Positions 49,063-57,861 of a stretch of DNA of 64,000 nt are shown here, in pieces (position 1 is the first letter of the stretch; every line of letters starts with the position of its first letter). Made by a program: the position numbers and the translations under genes. Source of the stretch: Candidatus Poribacteria bacterium (GTDB taxonomy: Bacteria; Poribacteria; WGA-4E; WGA-3G); NCBI GenBank assembly GCA_022827225.1, contig JAJDTJ010000092.1:62001-126000 (forward strand), given 5' to 3'. Below the pieces are notes generated by a model, which saw only the letters and a list, made by a program, of their open reading frames with translations, ran no database searches and was not told where the DNA came from.

Positions 49063-52000
49063 TTACAACACTTTGATAACCACGATGGTCATATCGTCGT
49101 TCTGTTGCGCGTCCCCGGAAAAATCACGGACATCATTAATAATCGCATCTATTACCGCTTCGGCGTTCACCGTTTCATCCAACCCTTTGATAAGATCGGT
49201 CAAGCGGTCGGTTTCCATGTAAAGTTGGTCCGGGTTGTCCGATTGAGATGCTTCCGTAATCCCATCGCTGAAAAGGATTATTAAATTTCCAGATTTCAAT
49301 CCCATCGATGGTGTTTCTTCATATTCAGAAGATTTAAATGCCCCCAATGGGAGTCCATTTAACGCGAGTTCTTCAACATCATCTCCACCACGCTTGATTA
49401 TAGGATAAGGGATTCCGGCATTAGCATATTTAAGCGTTTTATCCGTTGGATCAATGGTCAGTATCGCCATTGCACAATTGGTATACCGTTGAAATCGAGG
49501 ATAAAGATTATTGTTCAGTACCCGCAACATTTCAGATGGAGACACCTCCAGCTGCGCCACAGAATAAAGTGCCCCAGAAGATAAAACTGCATTCATCGCC
49601 CCTTGCATACCTTTGCCGCTGACATCTGCCAACACAACGGCAAGCGTACCGTTGCTGAGCGGAACATAGTCGAAAAAATCGCCACTGACGGTGCGCGCAG
49701 AGTTACAGACACCCGCAATCTCAAATCCCGGTACTTCAGGTGCTGTTTGTGGGATTAATCCCATCTGCATCTCTCGCGCATCGGCGAGTTCAGAAACCGC
49801 TTCTCGTTGATAGGCTAAAACCTGTTGGCGCTGATGGTAGTAGCGATGTCCCAAAATGCCACAAAACAGCGTTAATACCACAATCGCACCCCCTAAAGGA
49901 TAGAGAATCCATCCATTTTGGAACCACGGCAACACAACGGTCAATGTGAGGCTTGCCGGAGTAGAGTAGTTTAGGTCCCGGTCAATCGCAACAACCTCAA
50001 AGGTATAAGTTCCTCGTTTGTCAAAACTGATGTTGAACGTATCCGATAGTGTCGGTTCGCGCCAATCGGAATCGATCTCTTTGATGCGAACCCGATACTG
50101 TCGTTTTTCTTTCACGGTTTTGAAGTCGATACTACTGTACTTGATGGTTACACGGGTGTTGGCGGTAATGTCTTTGATTGCCTCAAGGGATCCAGTTTGT
50201 GCAGATGTTTTGTGGCTCTGAACTGAAACGATACGCACACGCGGTGGAACCCGATTCGGATTGTACTGAGACACCCCTTCACGCGTTGCAAACCAGAACT
50301 TTCCGTCCGCCCCTTGACTAATTCCCAAAACGTGATTATTTATAAGTCCATCTCGCGTATCTAAAGATGTCCATGCGGTTCCATCATATCGAGATACCCC
50401 GCCACTGTGCGTCCCAAACCAGAGGGAACCCTCCCGATCTTGGTAAATCGAGGCCACATCATTTTCTGCGAGTCCATCATTAGTCGTGATATTGACGAAC
50501 TTTTCACCATCGTAGCGAGAGATTCCATCGCCGCCTCGGGTTCCGAACCAAAGGTATCCCTCTCGGTCTTGACGGATCGCCCATACTGAGTTGGATGAAA
50601 GGCCATCATCGGTTGTAAAGTTGACAAACTGATTATCACGGTATTGATAGATACCACCAACAGAGATTCCAAACCAGAGGGAACCCTCCCGGTCCTGATA
50701 AATTGAGGTCACACTTTTTCTCCCCATTCCCCAAGGTGTAAAGTTGACGAACTTTTCACTATCGTAGCGAGAGATTCCATTATCAGAAGTTCCAAACCAG
50801 AGATATCCCTCTCGGTCTTGACGGATCGCCCATACTTGGTTAAATGCGAGTCCATCATCGGTTGTAAAGTTGACGAACTTTTCACCATCATAGCGAGAGA
50901 CTCCATTATCTGTTCCGAACCAGAAGTATCCCTCTCGGTCCTGATGTATAGTCCATACCGAGTTGGCTACGAGTCCATCATCGGTTGTAAAATTGATGAA
51001 TTTTTCGCCATCATATTGACTAATTCCGCCCTCAGTTCCGAACCAGATGAGACCTTCTCGGTCTTGATAAACTGTGTGAACAGCGTTGCTCACGAGTCCA
51101 TCAGCAGTAGTGAAGTTGATAAAATCGCTGCTATCGTATTGGCTGATTCCCTTGCCCGGACTTGAAACCCAAAAGGACCCTGCTCTGTCTTGAAGGATAT
51201 TCCATACGGAGTTATCAGCAAGTCCATCATCGGTTGTGAAGTTGATAAATTTTTCGCCATCGTAGCGGGAGACCCCGCCATCCCAAAAGCCGAACCAGAG
51301 GAAGCCGTCTTGATCTTGATGAATCGTCCGGACAAGATTGCTAACAAGTCCGTTATTGGTTGTAAGGTTAACAAATTGATCACCATCGTAGCGAGAAATC
51401 CCACCGTTTGTTCCGAACCAAAGGTGTTCCTTTTGATCTTGGTGGATAACCGTGACAAAATCGTTAGCGAGTCCATCATCGGTTGTGAAGTTGATAAATT
51501 TTTCGCCATCGTAGCGAGAAACCCCGCTGTATGTTCCGAACCAAAGGTGTCCCCTTTGATCTTGGTGGATTGCAAATACGGAGTTAGCTATGAGTCCGTC
51601 ATCGGTTGTGAAGTTTACGAACTCTTCGCCATCATATTGAGAAACCCCACCCCGCGTTCCGAACCAGAGGTATCCGTCTCGGTCTTGATGGATTGCCCAT
51701 ACGGAGTTATCGGCGAGTCCATCATCGGTTGTGAAGTTTACGAACTCTTTGTCGTCGTAGCGAGAAACCCCATTGGCCAAGGTTCCGAACCAGAGGTATC
51801 CGTCTCGGTCTTGATGGATTGCCCATACGGAGTTATCAGCGAGTCCATCGTCGGTTGTGGAGTTTACAAACTTTTCACCATCATATCGAGAAACCCCACC
51901 GTTGTTGGTTCCGAACCAGAGGTATCCGTCTCGGTCTTGATAGATCGGCCGTACGTGGTTACTTCCTAACCCGTCAAGATAAGTATAGTGTTTCCATGTT

Positions 52001-53100
52001 CCATATTTGAAGGGTGAAAAATGGAAGTCAACATTCTCAAGCGTATTTTGTGTGTCAACAGAAACTACTTTGTTTAAATCTTCACCCTGTGTCTTCAAAG
52101 TTTGACAACGTAATTGATACCGTCCAGTCCTAAGGTTGATGAATTTATATTCACCTCTATTGTCCGAGAGGGTTGTTACCCTCCTTTGGCTGGAATCTTT
52201 TTTATCGAGTAACAATGCTTCCACAAGAACACCGACATGTGGCTTATCATCAAGCTTCAACAGGGAGCCAGAGATGCTAACAGCCATCTGCAGCGTTAAG
52301 TTCATATTCACACGAGTACCAGCAGGGAGCGACACTCCCGTCCAATTACCTTTGTCCCCGTGGCTCGCTTCAATGTCATAATACCCATTTGCTGGATAGA
52401 CTGAAAACTGGTAACTACCTGTGGTGTCTGTTTCAGTTTTTGCGATTAGGGTGCTACCTTGCCATAGGTGTACGATGGCGTTAGATAAAGTGTTTCCCGT
52501 CTCATCGGTTATAACTCCTGCTATTACTGCACGTGTGGGTGGAAGAACACGCGTTGTTAATGCCCAATCTTGATGACCGTTTGAGATCTTCATCAGGCAG
52601 CGGTTTTTACCCGGGCGCAATGAAACAGTAACTTTATCTTCATCTACAACAATTGCCCGCCTAACTGGCTGAGTGTGTACCCTTTGACCGTTGAGAAAAA
52701 CCACGACCCCGTCATCACTGCCGACAAGGAACTCTCCATCACCACCCTGATCGCTTTCCAGCAGGCAGAACGTATAGCAGACAGCCTCTTGATGATTTCC
52801 AACGGCATGATGCAGATCAATGAGGTTTCCTTCGGTACGGTATACCGTCCATGTCAACGTTTTGCCTTCAGGGGTGGTCACTGTATCACCGGGTTTGGGA
52901 TTCGCAAAAGCCTCACCGTTAGCTGACGCGAGGAAGTCGGTCTCTAAATCTTCTGGAAAGAAGGGACCCAGCACCAACCACTCTCTAATGAACGTGCCAT
53001 CAACGGAATGAGTGGGAACACTATCTTGGGCGTGGGCAACGGTAACGTAGAGACTTAAGAAAACAAGAATCCAGCATCGTGCAGAAAAGAGATTACACAT
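49063..53100 (-). CDS. Reg_prop double-propeller sensor with SpoIIE phosphatase output
   Basis: The 1345-residue protein has a signal peptide (LVFLSLYVTVAHA). Then come a jelly-roll-like domain, two CarboxypepD_reg-like domains (about 190-370), and 14 Reg_prop repeats of 41-43 residues with consensus DGL-x-N-x-V-x-x-I-x-QD-x-x-G-x-LWFGT, that is, two seven-bladed propellers. A Y_Y_Y domain (about 970-1065), one membrane helix (GWILYPLGGAIVVLTLFCGI) and a cytoplasmic coiled coil follow. The final 230 residues form a PP2C/SpoIIE phosphatase with GDFFDY, LADVSGKG, FSDGITEA and NDDMTIVV metal-site motifs intact. The periplasmic part resembles glycan-sensing hybrid two-component systems, but the output is Ser/Thr dephosphorylation, usually of an anti-sigma antagonist. 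The ATG was chosen for its GGAG site. Confidence 0.9.
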   Translation of the reverse strand: MCNLFSARCWILVFLSLYVTVAHAQDSVPTHSVDGTFIREWLVLGPFFPEDLETDFLASANGEAFANPKPGDTVTTPEGKTLTWTVYRTEGNLIDLHHAVGNHQEAVCYTFCLLESDQGGDGEFLVGSDDGVVVFLNGQRVHTQPVRRAIVVDEDKVTVSLRPGKNRCLMKISNGHQDWALTTRVLPPTRAVIAGVITDETGNTLSNAIVHLWQGSTLIAKTETDTTGSYQFSVYPANGYYDIEASHGDKGNWTGVSLPAGTRVNMNLTLQMAVSISGSLLKLDDKPHVGVLVEALLLDKKDSSQRRVTTLSDNRGEYKFINLRTGRYQLRCQTLKTQGEDLNKVVSVDTQNTLENVDFHFSPFKYGTWKHYTYLDGLGSNHVRPIYQDRDGYLWFGTNNGGVSRYDGEKFVNSTTDDGLADNSVWAIHQDRDGYLWFGTLANGVSRYDDKEFVNFTTDDGLADNSVWAIHQDRDGYLWFGTRGGVSQYDGEEFVNFTTDDGLIANSVFAIHQDQRGHLWFGTYSGVSRYDGEKFINFTTDDGLANDFVTVIHQDQKEHLWFGTNGGISRYDGDQFVNLTTNNGLVSNLVRTIHQDQDGFLWFGFWDGGVSRYDGEKFINFTTDDGLADNSVWNILQDRAGSFWVSSPGKGISQYDSSDFINFTTADGLVSNAVHTVYQDREGLIWFGTEGGISQYDGEKFINFTTDDGLVANSVWTIHQDREGYFWFGTDNGVSRYDGEKFVNFTTDDGLAFNQVWAIRQDREGYLWFGTSDNGISRYDSEKFVNFTPWGMGRKSVTSIYQDREGSLWFGISVGGIYQYRDNQFVNFTTDDGLSSNSVWAIRQDREGYLWFGTRGGDGISRYDGEKFVNITTNDGLAENDVASIYQDREGSLWFGTHSGGVSRYDGTAWTSLDTRDGLINNHVLGISQGADGKFWFATREGVSQYNPNRVPPRVRIVSVQSHKTSAQTGSLEAIKDITANTRVTIKYSSIDFKTVKEKRQYRVRIKEIDSDWREPTLSDTFNISFDKRGTYTFEVVAIDRDLNYSTPASLTLTVVLPWFQNGWILYPLGGAIVVLTLFCGILGHRYYHQRQQVLAYQREAVSELADAREMQMGLIPQTAPEVPGFEIAGVCNSARTVSGDFFDYVPLSNGTLAVVLADVSGKGMQGAMNAVLSSGALYSVAQLEVSPSEMLRVLNNNLYPRFQRYTNCAMAILTIDPTDKTLKYANAGIPYPIIKRGGDDVEELALNGLPLGAFKSSEYEETPSMGLKSGNLIILFSDGITEASQSDNPDQLYMETDRLTDLIKGLDETVNAEAVIDAIINDVRDFSGDAQQNDDMTIVVIKVL
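50290..52010. repeat. Tandem ~126-bp DNA repeats within the Reg_prop gene
   Basis: Fourteen units of about 123-129 bp code for the Reg_prop blades. Several neighbours are nearly identical at DNA level (segments such as CCATCATCGGTTGTGAAGTT recur), more than protein conservation requires. This points to recent unit duplication or gene conversion, and to the risk of collapse in assembly. Confidence 0.75.
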
Positions 53101-53303
53101 CTGTTCTCCGGATAAAACCGTTCTAATCATTCATAAATGAAGGTGGGATTAACTTCAATTTTACCTAAAAACCGTTTGTTAATCAAGTCAAAAACTGTCT
53201 CTTTCAGAACCGTTCGGTTTTAGGTTTCGCCCTTTTATAAAAAAAGTCGCGACCGGGAGGTCGCTCCTACAGCGAAAAGCCTATCAGCGAAAAATCAAAA
53301 ATA

Positions 53304-54704
53304 TTATATTTCAACGCGCACAAACACCATATACGCACCTGACAATAAAACAACAAAAAACAGAGCCAACAAGAGTAAATCTATAATCGCAGCATTTAAA
53401 TCGCGACTCAGATTGAGTGTATCTTCAAATTTTGGGATCGCCTCCCGGCTAATAGGCTTCTCGGACATTCCCTCACGAACCCCGATGATATGGAGACTAT
53501 CAGGGTCTGCTCTATCCATATCTGTGATAAATTCTCGGTATTCACGAGCGTAACGCTGCGCGTTCTCCACAAATTGTTGATGCCGTTCAAACCCTGTGCC
53601 AGCAAAAACCTCAAGAAGATACTGCACAATCGCAACCGGTGAGATGCGGGTGACGGAACGTCCGAGTCGAATTTGGGCGTGCTGCTGCTCTAAGAACTCT
53701 TGGCTCAAACGTTCCCGCGCTGCTGCGTCTTTAAGGACATATTCGCCCCCTAACGCTATTCTTTTCGCCGGATGTTCACGTGTGTCTTGCAAACGAGTAT
53801 TATATTCATCGCTGAGTTGAATATAAAGTTGTTGTCGACGTTCCCAGTATTCATCATAAGTCATGGGTGTTGAAAATCCACTGGCAATGGAAGCGAGTGT
53901 GCTCGGCATAAAAACGACAAAAATAACCCATGTCAACAAAAGTATCACGAGACTCGCTGCACTTCGCTGCACACGCGACGACACTAACAATCCTAATGCA
54001 AGAAACAGGCACAGGTACAGAATCGCGATAAAAAAAATAATGCCTAAACGGCTCCACGCATCCGTGCCAAGTTGGACATCGTTGGATGTGGAAACTACCA
54101 GCAGGTTCATCAACACCGCGAGCGTAAATGGGACGCTGATACTTACCAGTGCGCCTAAAAATTTGCCAATCAACACGGTATGGCGCGGTATCGAGTTCGC
54201 CAACATCAAGCGTAGAGTGCCGTGCTCGCGTTCGCCGGAGATCGAATCAAAGGTGAATAGGATCGCGATGAGACTCAAGACGTACCCGATCACAAATCCC
54301 CAATCTACTTTGATAGTGTCCGGACGAATATTTCTTGAATTGTGAGTCGCAGGACGATAATCCAACTGCCAGAATCCCTCTAAGCCATTGGCGATCCGCC
54401 GAATGAGTATATGGACAGCATCTGGCAAAAAGATGTCACCCCCATCCGCACAGAAATGGAGAGAAGACGGCTTTTTGTAAAGCAATCCAGGACCCCGTTG
54501 CGCAACGTCATACAGATTCGTCCGAGAGCTTAAGCGGTTCTGCGATGCTGTGACTGCATCATGATATTTTTGCGTCCGCATAGGGTGTTCTCGGAGATGC
54601 ACAACGGCGTTGGTCAACATCAAGCCGAAAAGCAGGACTGTTGCCAGGGCAAATCGGAGACTATTGAGATTATCATAGAGTTCACGTTTTGTGATATACC
54701 ACAT
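53304..54704 (-). CDS. ABC-2 type transporter permease (type A, second pair)
   Basis: The 466-residue protein has a membrane helix after the N-terminal RELYDNL (about 16-36), a large extracytoplasmic loop, five helices from about 135 to 285 and one near the C-terminus. The block FDSISGEREHGTLRLMLANS in the second helix hairpin is characteristic of ABC-2 permeases of the NosY/NatB kind. It is closely similar along its length to the permease at 60967. No ATPase gene is in the window; the partner may lie beyond the right edge. The cargo is unknown. Start ATG behind GAGGATTGATAACC. Confidence 0.8.
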   Translation of the reverse strand: MWYITKRELYDNLNSLRFALATVLLFGLMLTNAVVHLREHPMRTQKYHDAVTASQNRLSSRTNLYDVAQRGPGLLYKKPSSLHFCADGGDIFLPDAVHILIRRIANGLEGFWQLDYRPATHNSRNIRPDTIKVDWGFVIGYVLSLIAILFTFDSISGEREHGTLRLMLANSIPRHTVLIGKFLGALVSISVPFTLAVLMNLLVVSTSNDVQLGTDAWSRLGIIFFIAILYLCLFLALGLLVSSRVQRSAASLVILLLTWVIFVVFMPSTLASIASGFSTPMTYDEYWERRQQLYIQLSDEYNTRLQDTREHPAKRIALGGEYVLKDAAARERLSQEFLEQQHAQIRLGRSVTRISPVAIVQYLLEVFAGTGFERHQQFVENAQRYAREYREFITDMDRADPDSLHIIGVREGMSEKPISREAIPKFEDTLNLSRDLNAAIIDLLLLALFFVVLLSGAYMVFVRVEI

Positions 54705-55133
54705 TGGTTATCAATCCTCAGTTGTCAGTGGTTATAAGTTATAAGTTATAAGTTATAAGTACGGTTTTTCTACGAAAAAACCTTTTAAGCAATATTAAAT
54801 AATAACTTCTCAATTTTCTGATTTTCAGGCAGGCACAGACCTCGTAGGGGCGGGGTTTCCCGCCCGTCATCAATGTAAAATGTGCCTATTTAATATTCAA
54901 AATTGCTTATACTGAAACCAACAATTAAATAGACACTTTTCATTTACCAAAAGACGGTTCGTAGGGGCGAGGTTTCCTCGTCCGTTTTCCAAGATATGTC
55001 CTATTATTTTTTTATGTCACTATAGTTAACAGTCAAAGAGGTTTTCTGTAGAAACCTTCACAGTTCACAAAGAACGGAACTGTTCCAAGAACCCTCTTAA
55101 CTTATAACTTACAACTGTTAACTTATAACTATT
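54705..55133. other. Repeat-filled gap between the paired permeases
   Basis: No gene. It contains four tandem GTTATAA units (54729-54760), two copies of a 26-bp GTAGGGGCGRGGTTTCC palindrome (54843 and 54958) with matching Y-rich right arms, and TTATAAC/GTTAAC repeats before the next gene. The flanking permeases are otherwise a tight pair, so the repeats look inserted. Confidence 0.65.
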
Positions 55134-56669
55134 CTACACTTCACTTCTTTGGAAAACTAAAAATATTACCATAAAAAGAAAAAGGTTCATCATTATCAGC
55201 AGGAGTAAATCTGGCAATGCCCGCGCTGCATTTGTTCTGACATCGCTTTTCTGAAAGGAGAACTGAGGCAAACTATCCCAGTCCACCGCGCCCTTATCGG
55301 CAGAAAACCATTGTTGAGAAGCGAAAGCATTCTTATCGTAGTAATAATCGATCAAGGTCCGTCGGTACCTTCGTGCTGCTTGAAAAAAATCTCTGAGTCC
55401 GGGCAGGTCTGTCCCTGCCCACGCTTGTGTTGCAGCGTCATACATCCCGACTGGCGAGCACCTCAAAAGGATGCGATCAACTATTGCTGGCTGAACGAAG
55501 ATGGTTTCGAGTGCCTGTTTTCGGACAAGCCACGCCCGTTCTGCGGTGTTGATAGTCTTCGGCCCGAGGTAGCGGTAGTAGTTCTGCGCGTGCGGCACCT
55601 GAGGTTTGGATGCCTCAGTAAGTTTTTCGATATTTGAACCAGCGAGGTAAAAATACCTAAGTATTGATGGACTTCTGTAAAAGTATGCGTAGTTGAAACC
55701 GGAGCCGCCTATTATCCCAAAATGTGGGTCCTCTCCTACCATGCCAAAATGTGGATCTTCGCCTGGAACAGCGTCGTTTTCAAGAAAACGTTTTCGCTCT
55801 CTGTCGAATTCATCCCAGATCTGTTTAATTTCCTCGTAAGTGGAAACCATACGCGTTTGTGAGGTCTGAGGCGGCGCAATCGCGGCAAGGATCACGTTTG
55901 GATACACCAACACCCAAAACCCCCAGACGAACATAGCAAGCATCAACGCGGTACCGGTTCTGCGGGTTACGGCTGAAATTAACATGCCGATGAGATAGAA
56001 TACCGATAGATAGACGATTGAACTCAAGATAATCCCACCAATACGGAGGAAATCACCAATGCTTAGAGAAATAGCGGTGGATGTTATCAGTAAAATCGCC
56101 GCCAGGAGCAGGCTCATCAGCAGCGGAACAAGCAAACAGATCATCGCACTGATGTATTTCGCAAGCAGGATATGCCCGCGACGGACTGGATGCGTTAGTA
56201 CCAGACGCAATGTGCCGCGCTCACGTTCACCCGCAATGGCATCGTAGGCGAAGATCAGTGCCATTAAACTCAGAACCACCTCAAAGATAAAAACAATATC
56301 AATCGCAGAGAAGAGGTTGAGAAGTGGATTCGTTGTCCCTCGCATCCGTCCATCCCACAACGTCGGCACAAAAGCGTACGATATCCAAATTTCGTTCCCC
56401 AGTCGTTTATCCAACCCAACATTGAAGATACTCAGCGGATTTGGCGGGCGGGCGACATCCAAACTTCCACTCGAATAGGTTTTTCTTTCCCGCAATTGCT
56501 GATGCTCCGTTTTGAGGGCAGTGTTGTAAGCTGCCAAACGTCGCTCGTAATCCTTGATGAGCACAGCAGTATTTGCAACGACAAGCAGCAGCATAATCAA
56601 GGCTGCAGCAGCGAAGCGGAACGTCATAAGGTTGTCGAGGAGTTCCCGACGGATCAGTGTTAGCATCAT
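55134..56669 (-). CDS. ABC-2 type transporter permease (type B, second pair)
   Basis: The 511-residue protein shows RRELLDNLMTFRF and a first helix (about 18-38). A loop with DYERRLAAYNTAL follows, then a cluster of helices from about 130 to 285, and a helix at the C-terminus. ABC-2 core motif: FAYDAIAGERERGTLRLVLTHPVRRG. It is a paralogue of the partial gene at the right edge. Residues 305-325 contain a direct duplication, (G)EDPHFG-x-(V/I), visible as a 27-bp repeat in DNA and absent from the paralogue. It starts at ATG behind GAGGG. It pairs with the type A gene 429 bp downstream. Confidence 0.8.
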   Translation of the reverse strand: MMLTLIRRELLDNLMTFRFAAAALIMLLLVVANTAVLIKDYERRLAAYNTALKTEHQQLRERKTYSSGSLDVARPPNPLSIFNVGLDKRLGNEIWISYAFVPTLWDGRMRGTTNPLLNLFSAIDIVFIFEVVLSLMALIFAYDAIAGERERGTLRLVLTHPVRRGHILLAKYISAMICLLVPLLMSLLLAAILLITSTAISLSIGDFLRIGGIILSSIVYLSVFYLIGMLISAVTRRTGTALMLAMFVWGFWVLVYPNVILAAIAPPQTSQTRMVSTYEEIKQIWDEFDRERKRFLENDAVPGEDPHFGMVGEDPHFGIIGGSGFNYAYFYRSPSILRYFYLAGSNIEKLTEASKPQVPHAQNYYRYLGPKTINTAERAWLVRKQALETIFVQPAIVDRILLRCSPVGMYDAATQAWAGTDLPGLRDFFQAARRYRRTLIDYYYDKNAFASQQWFSADKGAVDWDSLPQFSFQKSDVRTNAARALPDLLLLIMMNLFLFMVIFLVFQRSEV

Positions 56670-56786
56670 TTTATATTATCCCTCAACACGCACAAATGCG
56701 TGATACGCGCAGTTGTATAACCTACAGCAAGTTTACAGGACTAAATCGCTGACCCTTTTTGGGTTTCTCAACTCCTCTTTTGCAAT

Positions 56787-57824
56787 TTAGAAATTTAAAT
56801 CAGTTAGGTAATCAGCAATCTGCTTCGGTTGTCCATCGAGAGTTGTCTCCATGGCGGCGATGACAAGCACAAAACTTTTGATATTGTCCTCAACTCGTGT
56901 TTCAGAAGGTTCACCACCATTAATCCAATTTAGGAATTCATCGAATAAGTGATGATGATGCTCATAGCGGACTTGCGGTGCCGCGTAGACCTCTGTTTCA
57001 CTGCCAACACGGTGGATAACCATCTGGTTTCCGCCTGCGATTTCAACTGTGCCTTTTTCAAACTCGGCGCGGTAGTACTCATGGTTCCAGCAGTATTCAA
57101 CCCCAGCCGCTGAACTGTTGCCTTCATAAGCGGTGTGAACACCGTTGTTCATCCGCATAAGATAGAAACCGCTGGAGTAGTGCTGGAAACTCGACCATTT
57201 CGGATTCCATCCAAATCCAATTAACGTTTCACAGTCGCCACCGGAGAGAAACCGAAGCATGTCCAAGTGATGAACGGAGCCTTCAATGAGCAGTCCAAAA
57301 TCCATATCATGCCGCCAGGCTCCCCACGCCGAGTAACGACGAAAGTCGCATCCGTATCTACCCACAACGTATTGAAGTCCTCCCAATCTACCTTCATCGC
57401 GGATACGAATCAATTCCTGTTTATTATCTGCATAACGATAGTTTTGGATGATAGCACAAGGCAATCCGGTTTTCTGCGCCGTGCGCACCATTGCTTTCGC
57501 GGCCTCCCAAGTATCGGCGATCGGTTTTTCGCAAATAACGGGCAACCCGTTTTCCATAGCAGCAATTGCAGCGGTACTGTGGAATTTCGGTGGGATAGCA
57601 ATACCACAAAAATCTGCTTTGACCTTTGCACACGCCTCGTGAAAGTCTGTGAAGCGTTGTGATGCGCTGAGTCCTAACGCTTCGCCTTGCGATGCAAGAA
57701 CCTCTGTATTCACGTCTGCTAAACCTACGATTTCGACGCGATCCCTAAAACTATCGGTAAGAATGCGTATCCAGTTAGCAGCCATACCACCACCACCGAT
57801 CATCAAACATGTTCGTTTTGCCAT
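56787..57824 (-). CDS. Gfo/Idh/MocA family oxidoreductase
   Basis: The 345-residue protein has a Rossmann G-G-G-G-M-A near 9-14, the acidic pair LADVN after strand 2, and CEKPIA near 98-103. The substrate domain carries WGAWRHDMDFGLLIEGSVHHLD, whose H-x-x-D/His elements match the catalytic region of this family. It is not closely related to the protein at 7.1 kb. The oxidised sugar or polyol is unknown. Start ATG with AAGGAG 6 bp upstream. It follows the sigma-peptidase fusion gene by 37 bp in the same direction. Confidence 0.87.
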   Translation of the reverse strand: MAKRTCLMIGGGGMAANWIRILTDSFRDRVEIVGLADVNTEVLASQGEALGLSASQRFTDFHEACAKVKADFCGIAIPPKFHSTAAIAAMENGLPVICEKPIADTWEAAKAMVRTAQKTGLPCAIIQNYRYADNKQELIRIRDEGRLGGLQYVVGRYGCDFRRYSAWGAWRHDMDFGLLIEGSVHHLDMLRFLSGGDCETLIGFGWNPKWSSFQHYSSGFYLMRMNNGVHTAYEGNSSAAGVEYCWNHEYYRAEFEKGTVEIAGGNQMVIHRVGSETEVYAAPQVRYEHHHHLFDEFLNWINGGEPSETRVEDNIKSFVLVIAAMETTLDGQPKQIADYLTDLNF

Positions 57825-57861
57825 AATTTCTCCTTTCTACGATATAGAGATGCGACATTCT

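Noticed and set aside
51190..51969. 259-codon + strand frame with repeated segments
   Set aside because: It is antisense to the Reg_prop DNA repeats, which explains its periodic pattern.
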